64,000 bases of DNA from CAYGAW01 sp964347945 (GCA_964347945.1 CAYGAW010000186.1:16158-80157), one strand, 5' to 3'. Positions 40,930 through 50,061 are shown, counted from the stretch's first letter. Notes: generated from the letters alone by a model not told the origin. Numbers and translations are program-made.

Positions 40930-41937
40930 CTAGTCTCCAGGCTCATGACACAGCACGCAGACCTCATTGGCTCGGTCCGCGTGGTCCGCAGGGAACTGCG
41001 GTGCGCCGCCAACCCCGGCCTCATGACACGCCCTACAGTCCGTGCGGTTCTGTAGCGGATGCGGCACCACGGGTGCCATGGCCTCAGCGGGGGCAGTCTC
41101 CTCTGGCACGACCACAGCATGGCAGACCCGGCAGACCTCATTGGCTCGGTCAGTGTGATCGGCAGGAAACTGGGGTGCCTCCCCAACTCCAGTCTCGTGG
41201 CAAAGCCGACAGTCGGCGCGGTTCTCCACCGGGTGCGGCACCTCAGGGGCTATGGTCTCGGCGCGGGGAGTCTCCTCTGGCTCCGACACAGCGTGGCAGA
41301 CTTGGCAGACCTCATTAGCTCGGTCCGCGTGGTCAGGTGGGAACTGAGGAGCGTCGCCTACTCCAGTCTCGTGGCAGAGTCGGCAGTCGGTACGATCCTC
41401 CAAGGGATGCGGCACTTGAGAGGGCATCTCGCCCAGCACCGGCGTTTCTTCAGGAACCGAGATGCCAGGGGCGGCCAGGTGACACGTCTGACAGATGTCC
41501 ACGGGCAGCCCCCTGTGATTCTCCGGGATGCGAGGGGCATAGGCGATTCCCACCTTGTGGCACATCAGGCATTCCTCGCGGCCCACTAGATCATGCGTAA
41601 TGTCTGGTGGGGCGAGGGTGGAAGGAACTGGCTCTGGAAGCAGTGCATGGCACGTCGAGCACAGCTCCGCCGGTCCCTCATGATCACTGTCCGCAGGCAT
41701 GGGAGGTGCTTCTACGGCTCCGACGGGATGACACAGAAGGCAATCCCTCCGCGCGCCCTCCACGTCGTGAGGGATAGGAGGCGGCACCTCAGTCAACAGC
41801 GGCACAGTGGTCGGCGGTGGAGAGGCCGCTGGTGGCTGAGGCATCAGGGCCTCCCCCATCGTGGGCAAGCAGCCGGCTGAACCCAAGGCCAGTGACAACA
41901 CAAGTAAGCCCCGTGCTATGCAGCGCGCCCTCCTCAC
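40930..41937 (-). CDS. Ten-heme cytochrome c lipoprotein with tandem repeats, operon 2
   Basis: GTG 41937 is chosen: AGGAGG lies 7 nt upstream, the upstream gene's TGA overlaps it, and the product then begins with a signal peptide and lipobox (LGSAGC). The remaining upstream frame is antisense-like low complexity. The 335-residue protein has ten CxxCH motifs in five pairs. The last 160 residues are nearly three copies of a 58-residue unit (PHP-x4-TDCRLCHETGVG, APQFPADHADRANEVC, PEETP linker). It is related to the ten-heme protein of operon 1, and is the last gene of operon 2. Confidence 0.92.
   Translation of the reverse strand: MRRARCIARGLLVLSLALGSAGCLPTMGEALMPQPPAASPPPTTVPLLTEVPPPIPHDVEGARRDCLLCHPVGAVEAPPMPADSDHEGPAELCSTCHALLPEPVPSTLAPPDITHDLVGREECLMCHKVGIAYAPRIPENHRGLPVDICQTCHLAAPGISVPEETPVLGEMPSQVPHPLEDRTDCRLCHETGVGDAPQFPPDHADRANEVCQVCHAVSEPEETPRAETIAPEVPHPVENRADCRLCHETGVGEAPQFPADHTDRANEVCRVCHAVVVPEETAPAEAMAPVVPHPLQNRTDCRACHEAGVGGAPQFPADHADRANEVCVLCHEPGD
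40933..41412 (-). repeat. Tandem coding repeats of a two-heme unit
   Basis: Units of 174 bp at 41412-41239 and 41238-41065, plus a partial unit of 132 bp at 41064-40933, each encode a 58-residue module with two heme motifs. The near-identical PQFP-DH-DRANEVC core suggests recent unit duplication. Confidence 0.8.
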
Positions 41938-43256
41938 GAGTTCACCTCCTCGCGTCTCCGCTGGATCAGAATCACTCCCATTAAAGCCGCTATTGCCACC
42001 AGCGCTCCCCCAAGCCAGGCCCACGGAATTCCTCCCAGACCTGGCGGCTCGATTGGGGGTTGAGTGGGAATGGGAATCGGTGTGGGCACCGGCGTAGGCG
42101 GCAGCGCTGGCGTGACCGTCGGGACCGGGGTTGATGGCACCACCTCCAAGCCGAGCACCTGTGCTGCCCATTCCGGGGTCTTATCAATGTGACAGAGATT
42201 GCAGGCGTTAGGCATGGCCTGTTGTCCCCCATAGCGGATGGTGGTCACCGGGTCCGGGCCCCAGAAGGTGTGGCTGTGAATGTCAAAGTTGTACTCGGCT
42301 GTTGACGCCTCGGCCAGAGCGGGCATGTGGCAATCAGTGCAGAAAGCGCTCTGGGTCTGCATGTAGGGCACGTGGGCCTTCAGGTCTCGCTTCTCCTCAT
42401 GGCAGATGAGGCAGCGATGATTGCCGACCCATCGGGTCTGATGAGCCGTTTCCCCGCGGCTATGGGACACATGACAAAAGACGCAGCTCACGCCGGCCTC
42501 GTGGGGGCTCTTCTTCCAGTCGAGATACTCTTGATGGTGGGCCTTAGAGGAACCATCGGGCCAGAAATGCTCCTCGTCCGTGGCGGCTATGAAGGCATCG
42601 TCCAGCTTGAGTGGGCCGCCGGGCTGGAAGTCAATGGGAAACTCATAGACACCCGTGGGATCCGTGCCTCTGCTGTGGCATTGGCCGCAGATCTCGGTCT
42701 GGGCCTGGAACTCCTCCAAGGCTGGGTTGACGATCGCGGCCCGCTCTCCGGCCAGCGCCACGTGCTCGCTGCCCGGTCCGTGGCAAGCCTCGCACTGCAC
42801 TCCAGCTTCGGCCCATGTTTCGGTCTCGGCGTCAAAGCCCGTCGTGTGGCAGCCTGCGCAGTAGCGCGAGTATGGTCGATCCAACCAGTCTTCCGGGTGG
42901 TAAGGCACCCACTCGCCGGGAGACACGTTCCACTGGGAAGGCAGCACGTACAACTCCCCATCGACTTCGGTCAGGTAGCGCTGGCTAAACTGGCCGCCCA
43001 CGACGTACTCCACGTCATCGCCACTGAAAGTGAGGTCGGGATCGCTAGAGGTGAAGTCACCCACAATAGTCTCCTCGTTCGCAGGGCGGAGCATCTTGGC
43101 GTGCCAGGTCTGTTGGAATGACCCATGCTTGGCTCCGTGACACGGGGCGCACGTGTCTGACCCGACGTACACCGGCCCCTGCGCCGTGGCCGTCGCGAAG
43201 GTCAGCAGGACGGGGATAACCGCTATGAGGCCAACAACTACCACTACCTTCTTCAT
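41934..43256 (-). CDS. Eight-heme cytochrome c with C-terminal membrane anchor, operon 2
   Basis: ATG 43256 overlaps the upstream stop (TGATG) and follows GAGGAGG; the frame opens further upstream at 43310. The 440-residue protein has a signal peptide (about 1-26) and eight CxxCH motifs (CAPCH, CAGCH, CEACH, CGQCH, CVFCH, CLICH, CTDCH, CNLCH). A Pro/Thr-rich linker precedes a C-terminal membrane helix (about 408-430) and basic end. The heme spacing and the SDTCAPCHGAKHGSFQQTWHAKM opening resemble cytochrome c-554-like family members. It is probably anchored on the outer face, linking the NrfD module to the lipid-anchored ten-heme protein encoded next. Confidence 0.93.
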   Translation of the reverse strand: MKKVVVVVGLIAVIPVLLTFATATAQGPVYVGSDTCAPCHGAKHGSFQQTWHAKMLRPANEETIVGDFTSSDPDLTFSGDDVEYVVGGQFSQRYLTEVDGELYVLPSQWNVSPGEWVPYHPEDWLDRPYSRYCAGCHTTGFDAETETWAEAGVQCEACHGPGSEHVALAGERAAIVNPALEEFQAQTEICGQCHSRGTDPTGVYEFPIDFQPGGPLKLDDAFIAATDEEHFWPDGSSKAHHQEYLDWKKSPHEAGVSCVFCHVSHSRGETAHQTRWVGNHRCLICHEEKRDLKAHVPYMQTQSAFCTDCHMPALAEASTAEYNFDIHSHTFWGPDPVTTIRYGGQQAMPNACNLCHIDKTPEWAAQVLGLEVVPSTPVPTVTPALPPTPVPTPIPIPTQPPIEPPGLGGIPWAWLGGALVAIAALMGVILIQRRREEVNS

Positions 43257-44236
43257 CAATCCTCCTCGGCGAGCGAGTTGCCCCCGAAAAGCGCTTTGCA
43301 GGTCGGGCACAGGCCTAGTCTCTGTCGAACCCCTTCATTGACGGCAGCCATTCTTTCCTGTAGCTTGTCCACTAGCACAGCGGACACTGTGGGCTCACCG
43401 CACCGTGGGCAGATGACCAGGGGTGAGTTCACAAGAACCACGCGCCCACCTTCGAAGCGAGCTGAGCGCTCCACTATCACTGCCTGCTCAGGACACCATT
43501 GCTGGCAGGCAGCACAGCCATCACAAACTTCGACGCGAAAGACAAGCTGCATTTCGCCCCTGTCCCGGGTCAGTCTCAAGGCCCCGGGTAAACAAACTCG
43601 GGCGCAGAGCCCGCACAGCGTGCACTCTGGGCCAAGAGCCACGGTCCATCCATCGCTGTCGCCAATCGAGCTTGGTGCTGACGCCCGCAGCCAACTCCTA
43701 AGCTCGGCCATGTCTTCCGCTACTTGCTCCCAGGCTCGCTGCGCCAGGCCTGCGTAGAAGGGATGGGCTTCGCCAGCGAGCAATCTCTTGCAGAAGCTGG
43801 GCAGCCAGCGCCCGAGGTGTTCCCGCAAGAACGATTCCTCCTGGCGCAGGTAGGCCTCTGCCCTGTCCACATCGTTCTCCTCCCATGCCTCGGCTTCCTT
43901 CCTGGCTAGATACGACATGAACTCCAGCTCCACAGCCACATGGTCCGGCAGCAACTGATCTTCTGGGCCCAGTCCCTCCTCCGCATAGCGCTCGCGGACT
44001 GCCAGAGTGCACTCGCCCATCACCTGGCCCTCGCGGTAGACGGACTCGCAGGGATGAGCTACCGGCCTACCTGGCCCGACGAAGAGGCGGGTGTACTCGG
44101 CCTCCAGCCCTTCCTCAGGCCCGGCAAGACCCTGAGCTAGGCTCGCGTAACTTCGGCTACGAGCCCGCGCTGTACTGACGTCCATGCTGTTCTTCGGATA
44201 CGAGAGATACTCTACTGATAGCTGTTCCCCCGTCAT
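43256..44236 (-). CDS. TorD-like chaperone fused to a two-cluster ferredoxin and zinc ribbon, operon 2
   Basis: The start may be ATG 44236 or ATG 44185. In the 326-residue version, residues about 25-190 are a TorD/NarJ/DmsD-type helical chaperone domain (EYTRLFVGPGRPVAHPCESVY and DHVAVELEFMSYLARKEAEA). Then come two [4Fe-4S] motifs (Cys205, 208, 211, 215; Cys238, 241, 244, 248) and a probable zinc ribbon (Cys276, 279, 310, 313). TorD proteins hold the molybdoenzyme for cofactor loading before Tat export, so the gene fits this operon. The fusion to redox and zinc modules is unusual. No export signal is present. Confidence 0.88.
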   Translation of the reverse strand: MTGEQLSVEYLSYPKNSMDVSTARARSRSYASLAQGLAGPEEGLEAEYTRLFVGPGRPVAHPCESVYREGQVMGECTLAVRERYAEEGLGPEDQLLPDHVAVELEFMSYLARKEAEAWEENDVDRAEAYLRQEESFLREHLGRWLPSFCKRLLAGEAHPFYAGLAQRAWEQVAEDMAELRSWLRASAPSSIGDSDGWTVALGPECTLCGLCARVCLPGALRLTRDRGEMQLVFRVEVCDGCAACQQWCPEQAVIVERSARFEGGRVVLVNSPLVICPRCGEPTVSAVLVDKLQERMAAVNEGVRQRLGLCPTCKALFGGNSLAEED

Positions 44237-44286
44237 TCCTCAACCTGTCCCAGCAAGGGCAGAGGAAGCGCTGTGCCGATCAGATT

Positions 44287-45606
44287 TCAGGGTGATGACA
44301 CCTCTGCAGTCTTTCGCTCTTGGGCAGCGGATGGCGCGGGTGCCTCCTCTTTCAATTCCCAAATAGCCACTACTGGGAACAGTTTGGCGAACAGGGTGTA
44401 CAGAAGTATGAAGCCTGCGAAACAAGCCGCGGTAACCGACCACTCGATCCACGTGGGCCCATAGACCCCCCACTCGTAGGGCAATCGCGGCCGGGACAAG
44501 GAAGGCACGATCACCGTGTAGCGCTCCAGCCACATGCCCAGGTTGATGGAGAGCCCAGCCAGCGTCACCCCGAAGATGGTACGAGTTCGCCGCCAGGCCA
44601 GGATAGGCAACGGTAAGAGGAAGCAGAAGAAGAACATGGCGAAGAAAGCCCAGCTGAACTCCTCTCGGAACTTAGCAAAGAAAACGGCCATGTGGGCCGG
44701 CTCAGATCCATAGATGGTGGTCAGGACTTCAGCGAAGGTGAAGTAGAACCAGGCAATGGCCAATGCCGCCAGGAACTGACCCAGATAGTTGAAGTGTCGA
44801 GCTGTGATGTAACTCTGCAGGCCCAGCACTCGCCGCAGAACGGCTGCCACTACACCAACCGCGGCCACTCCCGAGAAGATGGCACCCACCAGGAAGTATG
44901 GCCCGATGATCGCAGTGTGCCAACCTGGGACGATGGTCATGCCGAAGATCCAGGAGACCACGGTATGGACAGTAACCACCAACAGCGACAAGAAGATCGC
45001 AAACCAGCCCATGATACTCTCTAGCCGGTGATACTGGGCCTCCGTTCCCTTCCAACCCAGCGCCAGCACCTGATACAACCGTCGTCGCCAGGCAGGCGCC
45101 TGGGGATACCGATCCCGCAACATAGCGACGTCCGGGATCAAAGCTATGTAAAAGAAAACGACGCTGGAGATCAGATAGGCGCCCACCGCGGTTACGTCCC
45201 ACAGGATAGGCGACTGGAAACGGGAATGTAGCACCACCTGCCACAGGCGGTCTATGCGGCCTAGGTCAATGAGAATACTGCCAGCGCCAAAAGGCAACGC
45301 AAAAACCGTCACTGCCTCAGCCAGGCGAGTGAAAGGCCGTCGCCACTCGGCCCCCAAGATGCGCAGAATGGCTGAGATAAGGGTGCCCGCGTGGCTGAGG
45401 CCGATGAAGAACACGAAATTGGTGATGTACACCCCCCAGAAGATGGGGCGATTGAGCCCTGTGACGCCCAGCCCCAGCTGCAACTGCCCGAGATAGGCAA
45501 AGACGCCCCACCCGATGACAGCGAGCAAGAAGGCGATCAAGACATAGAACCTCCGACCCGTCTTCTCCAGCGGGCTAAACAACACCTCGTGTTCGTTACC
45601 CTCCAT
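44287..45606 (-). CDS. NrfD/PsrC-family membrane subunit, operon 2
   Basis: The 439-residue protein, with nine to ten membrane helices, is a paralogue of the product of 38268-39542: GLGVTGLNRPIFWGVYITN, LGRIDRLWQVVLHSRFQSPILWD, YGSEPAHMAVFFAKF and AKLFPVVAIWELKEE all have counterparts there. The ATG follows the ferredoxin stop without a gap (TAGATGGAGG), exactly as in operon 1. It is the quinone-linked membrane anchor of the module. The tail (last 15 residues) is polar and unique to this copy. Confidence 0.94.
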   Translation of the reverse strand: MEGNEHEVLFSPLEKTGRRFYVLIAFLLAVIGWGVFAYLGQLQLGLGVTGLNRPIFWGVYITNFVFFIGLSHAGTLISAILRILGAEWRRPFTRLAEAVTVFALPFGAGSILIDLGRIDRLWQVVLHSRFQSPILWDVTAVGAYLISSVVFFYIALIPDVAMLRDRYPQAPAWRRRLYQVLALGWKGTEAQYHRLESIMGWFAIFLSLLVVTVHTVVSWIFGMTIVPGWHTAIIGPYFLVGAIFSGVAAVGVVAAVLRRVLGLQSYITARHFNYLGQFLAALAIAWFYFTFAEVLTTIYGSEPAHMAVFFAKFREEFSWAFFAMFFFCFLLPLPILAWRRTRTIFGVTLAGLSINLGMWLERYTVIVPSLSRPRLPYEWGVYGPTWIEWSVTAACFAGFILLYTLFAKLFPVVAIWELKEEAPAPSAAQERKTAEVSSP

Positions 45607-46251
45607 CTACAAGCCCTCCTTCAGATAGAACACGCGTGGCTCTGTACCCAGGTCCTCGAGTAGGCGAACAGCCCGAGGACTACGAGCCAACTGCGACACC
45701 TCACTGGCGGGGTCGTCCAGGTCACCAAAGTAGCGAGCCCCAGTCGGGCAAGCCTGGTTGCACGCTGGGATGGGCAGACCCTCATCCAGGCGATGGACAC
45801 AGAAAGTGCACTTTTCCACTATGCCTCTTGGCCGCAGCGGGACGTCAGGGTTCTGATAGCGGTCCATGCCCTCCGGCCATTCTCCGTCATACCACGTGAA
45901 ATAGCGGACTCCGTAAGGGCAGGCCACCGTACAGTAGCGGCATCCTATGCATCGCTCATAGCGCTGCAGCACCAACCCGTCCTCCTCCCGCTTGTAGGTC
46001 GCCCCCACAGGGCACACCTTTACACAGGGTGGGTTCTCACAATGGAAGCACGGTCGGGGAATGATACTGGCGTCCACATGAGGATACTCCCCTTCAATGT
46101 CGAAAAGGACCTCGTTCCAGAAAATGGCGCGGCCCAACTCCGCCTCGTCGGGACCAATGAAGGGCACGTTGTTCTCCGCCCGACACGCCGCAGTGCAGGA
46201 TTGACAGCCGATGCACTTGTCCAAATCGATCACCATCGCCCACTGTGGCAT
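45607..46251 (-). CDS. Four-cluster ferredoxin subunit, operon 2
   Basis: ATG 46251, 5 nt after GGAGG, is preferred over ATG 46254 and TTG 46263 by analogy with the operon 1 paralogue. The 214-residue protein has four cluster motifs (CIGCQSCTAAC, CFHCENPPCVKVCP, CIGCRYCTVACP, CTFCVHRL with CNQACP). It carries electrons between the catalytic subunit and the NrfD-type protein. It lacks the roughly 13-residue insert (KQDAAAQERELTD region) found before the last cluster in the operon 1 copy. Confidence 0.94.
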   Translation of the reverse strand: MPQWAMVIDLDKCIGCQSCTAACRAENNVPFIGPDEAELGRAIFWNEVLFDIEGEYPHVDASIIPRPCFHCENPPCVKVCPVGATYKREEDGLVLQRYERCIGCRYCTVACPYGVRYFTWYDGEWPEGMDRYQNPDVPLRPRGIVEKCTFCVHRLDEGLPIPACNQACPTGARYFGDLDDPASEVSQLARSPRAVRLLEDLGTEPRVFYLKEGL

Positions 46252-46309
46252 CATACCCTCCAAGGACCGACGTCACGACAGGTAGAAGAAGGTCTGTCAA
46301 GTCGGTCCG

Positions 46310-48709
46310 CTATGCCTTGTCTATCCTCACCATCGTCGCGAAGGGCGCCAACGCGCCGGTCAGCGGGGTAGTCTGATTGGCGATCAGCCAGTTGGGATTG
46401 ACACCCCGATTCTCGGACCATCGGCCATAGGCTCTGTGGCCCAGCTCGAACGGTATGTTAACCACGTCGGGACGGGCACCTGAGTATAGCACAGCCCGTA
46501 CTTTGATCCTCTCTCCAAGCGGCGATTCCACCCACACCCAGTCATCGTCGGCGATGCCCAGAGCCCGAGCCACGCCAGGGTTGATCTCCACCCAAGAATC
46601 CCATTTGCGGTTGACGTGTAACCCCAGCATCTCCTGCAAATGAGGTAAGTTGGCCCCGCGCCCCTCGGCATGAGCCATGAGCTTGTAGGTGTTGAGAAAG
46701 AACGGATACCCCTTGTGGTCGCCCACCGTCTCGGGCGGCTCGTAGTGTGGCAGGTACACCTCGTCACCCCGAGCTTGCACCCCTAACTCATCCAATACTC
46801 TCTCTAGGTCACCGTTGGCGACCCTCGCCAATTCGTCCCTCAAAGTTTGCGAGTAAAACTCGAACCTTCCCGATGGCGTGGCCAGCACCCGCTCCCAGTC
46901 GCCAAGGCGATAGGACGCGTCGGACCAGACGCTCCGCCGCGCGAATTCCTCCCAGAAGAACTCGAACTCAGTAGCAGTTATGTCTCCCTGCTCGGATAGC
47001 CAAAGGCCACTAGTCCGGTACTGCACCACCTCGGCGAAGCTGCCCCACGGAAAGGATTCAGACACCGGCTCTCCCAACCTCCGAGCCAACTCCAAGAGCA
47101 CATCTCCAGTGTGCCGCGTGTCGAACAACGGAGCTACTACCGGTAGCCCCAAGCCCACCACTGGATAGCCCAGACTGGGGGGCGGCTCCACGTCCTGCAA
47201 CCGCTCCAGATAAGTGTGGTCGGGAAGGATCAGATCCGCGTGGGCAGTACTGTCGTCCAGAAAAGGCGAGAAGCTCACTATGAAGGGCACCTTCTCAATG
47301 GCCTCGTGAAAGCGAGCTACCTCTGCACTGGAAAAGAGGGGGTTCGTGTAGTATAGAAGCAGAGCGTTGACCGGATACGGGTCATCACTCGCAATGCTGT
47401 CCGGCAGCTGTTGATAGACGCCGCAGGCGAGAGGATAACGGCGTGTGCCAGCAAAATCAATCCGAGATTGGGCGCGTCCCTCCTCGGATACAGGATCCGG
47501 GGCGAGGTCGGGCCATGGCAGGAAGGGCGCATCCCTCTGGGTCAGCACCCCTCCAGAAACGTCGATGGATCCAACCAAGGCGTTGAGGCCGTGCACGGCC
47601 ATCTGATTGAACAAGCCGTTGCTCCACATGCTGATGCCCCGGTCGCCAATGGCCACCGCCGGCCTGGTCGCAGCGAACTCGCGAGCAATGCGAGTGATCG
47701 TCTCGGCTGGCACTCCGGTGATGGCCTCTACTTGGGAGGGAGCGTAGTCCCGTAGCACGAGCGTCTTGAAGCCCATATGCTGGGCACCATCCTCGTCGGT
47801 CCAGTCCTCGAAGCCAAGAGTGTGCTGCGTCACAAAGCCCTCATCATACAACTCTTCATTGATGATAACGTAGGCTATGCACAACGCCAGGGCACCATCC
47901 GTACCGGGTCGAATGGGTACCCACTCGTCAGCCTTGGCCGCGGTGATGGAGAAACGGGTGTCCACCTGGACCATTCGAAGCCGCTCGTGGGCTCGGCCCC
48001 GGCGCATGTACCCGTAGGCCTTTGCGTTGCGCACGGTGGGCCGCCATGCTTCCAAGAAAGAGGCGCCGAAAGACAGGAGGTACCTCGTGCGCTCCCAGTC
48101 GTAGCCCAGGAAGCTCCGCTGACCCTGGCTCAGCCAATGAGCCATCTCCACGGTCGAAGCGCAGATGCTGTTGTGCGTAATACGGTTAGGGGTGCCATAC
48201 GCGTCGCAGAAGCGAGAAATCAGGCCTTCCATCTGTCCGAGGACACGGCCGGTCATAAGGACCATGGTGTGGGAGTCCCCGCGGTCACGCAATTCGCCCA
48301 ACCTGCTCGCCACCTCTTCGATGGCCTCGTCCCAACTGATTGATTCCCACCGCCCGTCGCCTCGGTTCCCCACCCGACGCAGCGGGCCCTGGGTGCGGTC
48401 GGGATCGTAAAGCACCTGCAAGCCAGCCTGTGCCTTGGGGCAGATCTTGCCGTTGTTGAGGGGATGCAGGGGATTGCCTTCGATCTTGACCGCCCGGCCA
48501 TCCACCACCCTCACCAAGAGGCCACAGCCAGCCTGACATTGCTGACAGATAGTGGACCGCCAGGCCTCTTGACGATCCTGTGCAGCTCCCTGTTCCTCAC
48601 GAGTCAAAGCGCGCAGTATGGTCGCTTTGGCTGCTGCCTGGTAGACAGCGACCGCCGCGGTACCTGCCCCCGCCACCTTGAGAAAAGCCCGTCTGCTAAG
48701 TTTCGTCAC
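46310..48709 (-). CDS. Molybdopterin oxidoreductase catalytic subunit, operon 2
   Basis: The 799-residue protein has a Tat motif (SRRAFLK, 5-11), a [4Fe-4S] motif (Cys55, Cys58, Cys62, Cys90) and a complete MopB core. Cys183 in NSICAST sits where DMSO-reductase family enzymes have the Mo or W ligand, so this copy looks catalytic. The C-terminal dinucleotide-binding domain begins near WVEINPGVARALG. It is close to the PsrA/PhsA/TtrA side of the family, but the substrate (sulfur oxyanion, polysulfide, nitrogen or other oxyanion) cannot be decided by eye. It is the first gene of operon 2 and paralogous to 35160-37550. Confidence 0.93.
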   Translation of the reverse strand: MTKLSRRAFLKVAGAGTAAVAVYQAAAKATILRALTREEQGAAQDRQEAWRSTICQQCQAGCGLLVRVVDGRAVKIEGNPLHPLNNGKICPKAQAGLQVLYDPDRTQGPLRRVGNRGDGRWESISWDEAIEEVASRLGELRDRGDSHTMVLMTGRVLGQMEGLISRFCDAYGTPNRITHNSICASTVEMAHWLSQGQRSFLGYDWERTRYLLSFGASFLEAWRPTVRNAKAYGYMRRGRAHERLRMVQVDTRFSITAAKADEWVPIRPGTDGALALCIAYVIINEELYDEGFVTQHTLGFEDWTDEDGAQHMGFKTLVLRDYAPSQVEAITGVPAETITRIAREFAATRPAVAIGDRGISMWSNGLFNQMAVHGLNALVGSIDVSGGVLTQRDAPFLPWPDLAPDPVSEEGRAQSRIDFAGTRRYPLACGVYQQLPDSIASDDPYPVNALLLYYTNPLFSSAEVARFHEAIEKVPFIVSFSPFLDDSTAHADLILPDHTYLERLQDVEPPPSLGYPVVGLGLPVVAPLFDTRHTGDVLLELARRLGEPVSESFPWGSFAEVVQYRTSGLWLSEQGDITATEFEFFWEEFARRSVWSDASYRLGDWERVLATPSGRFEFYSQTLRDELARVANGDLERVLDELGVQARGDEVYLPHYEPPETVGDHKGYPFFLNTYKLMAHAEGRGANLPHLQEMLGLHVNRKWDSWVEINPGVARALGIADDDWVWVESPLGERIKVRAVLYSGARPDVVNIPFELGHRAYGRWSENRGVNPNWLIANQTTPLTGALAPFATMVRIDKA

Positions 48710-49320
48710 TTTTCCTCAGTTCCCTTCATGCCTTGTTGTGCTTGCCTCACACACGCTACAGTATACCACGCATCTCCGTGCAGTTCCACAATGGTGTCAC
48801 AGTCTTTGTACACTTACCCCAGTAACGGACGAACCCTTCTGTTCAGACCTTTGTTACGATATCTCCACACGCGCATGGCACCGAATCTCACAGACCCAGT
48901 TTTCCTGACCGACCGGTTGGAACGTCCAAGGGAACCGCCAGGCAAAAAAGAAACGGGCCGCTGGGATCTCAGTTCTGAGGAGCACGCTGCTTCAGGTTTC
49001 CGATCCCATCGCCCGCTGACGGACGTTCGGAGCCAACGGGGCAACGTCCTTGGGTTCCTGAATTGGAGAAGGCTCATAGAGTGAAACCTAGAGGCTATTC
49101 GCTGCTGAAGATGATGCCCTCACCCCCCTTTTGAAACCGCTCAGCCACACACCAACGGTGGAAGCAGGGCAGGCTCATCCGCGTGACGGCAGTGCCCGAG
49201 ACCTAGCCCACCGCCTTGGAATGACGTAGGTCAAGATCGACGCCTGGCTTGCCTCCTGACGATCCTCATGGCGCTCGGTGGCTACGCACTCGAGGAAGCA
49301 AGTCTGAGTTCTTAGGAAAC
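48710..49320. other. Intergenic region upstream of operon 2
   Basis: No coding signature was found. A possible minus-strand -10, TATACT (48765-48760), has only a poor -35 (TGGAAC, 48788-48783, 17 bp away), which would suit an activator-dependent promoter. The NarL-like regulator at 50212-50877 is a candidate activator. Confidence 0.35.
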
Positions 49321-49455
49321 CTACAAATGGTGACTGCGATCATCTGCTGATGACGGCCAGGCCACCCACTCATCGGTCAGTCTAGTCCTCCACATCGCAT
49401 ACGCGATGAATGCAAACAAGCCGCCAAGTCCCATGATCGCTTCCAAGGACAGCAT
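49321..49455 (-). CDS. Small single-pass membrane protein (44 aa)
   Basis: ATG 49455 is preceded by GAGGAGTGAGGG. The 44-codon frame encodes a hydrophobic helix (about 3-22, SLEAIMGLGGLFAFIAYAMW), a positive stop-transfer RTR and a polar tail ending at TAG 49321. Codon use resembles neighbouring genes. Its place just ahead of operon 2 on the same strand suggests an accessory subunit of that complex, but I recognise no family. Confidence 0.5.
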   Translation of the reverse strand: MLSLEAIMGLGGLFAFIAYAMWRTRLTDEWVAWPSSADDRSHHL

Positions 49456-49672
49456 TTCCCTCACTCCTCTCACTGCAAGAGATCTGTCGACTGGCAATTG
49501 TCCAACACCCTTGAGAAGACCGGCACCGAGCCACCCACTGGGTGCGGAATGCCGTCAACGGTTGGAAAGACACCCGGTACTATGCTGTTGGGCACCTTCC
49601 TACGTGATGGTCCAACGGCGGTCCCGACAACCGTGTCCACGGCCAACTTCGAGAGACGGCGTATGATTCTCC

Positions 49673-50014
49673 TCACAGCTCTGATATTACTTCCAGTAGA
49701 TCTTCAGCCTTCCTCACCTGCCTTTGGTGGCCATAATAGATGTCGATCTCGTTCTCGCCCAGGCTTAGGCCGACGACTGTGCTTCCAGGGCTTTCTCGTA
49801 CGACGTGAGAGAGAACGTTGTCGATCGGCACGCCCTCTTCCCCTCTCTCCATGACTACTACATCGGGCTTCAACTTCTTGATGCTCTCCAAGCCGCTCTG
49901 TTCCTCGCTCTCAATACCCACAATCTCTATCTCCTCTCGCCCGCGGAGTAGAGTGCTCAAGCCCCGAGCGAAGAGCACGTGCCTGCAAAGCACAAGAGTC
50001 CGACGCTTCTGCAA
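49673..50014 (-). CDS. Stand-alone pseudo-receiver protein (NarL-type fold, no HTH)
   Basis: TTG 50014 (AAGG about 9 nt upstream) is preferred to TTG 50047, which lies only about 8 nt after the predicted transcription start. The 113-residue protein aligns with a receiver domain (RTLVLCRHVLFARGLSTLL, LKPDVVVMERGEEG). The acidic pocket is replaced by Cys-Arg, and Glu stands at the phospho-acceptor position (VVVMERG). No DNA-binding domain follows. It lies near a NarXL-like pair and may modulate it without being phosphorylated. It has its own promoter. Confidence 0.65.
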   Translation of the reverse strand: MQKRRTLVLCRHVLFARGLSTLLRGREEIEIVGIESEEQSGLESIKKLKPDVVVMERGEEGVPIDNVLSHVVRESPGSTVVGLSLGENEIDIYYGHQRQVRKAEDLLEVISEL

Positions 50015-50061
50015 CTCATCCGCCTTAGCGGTGGGATCAGACGCCAACGACGCTTATCTCC

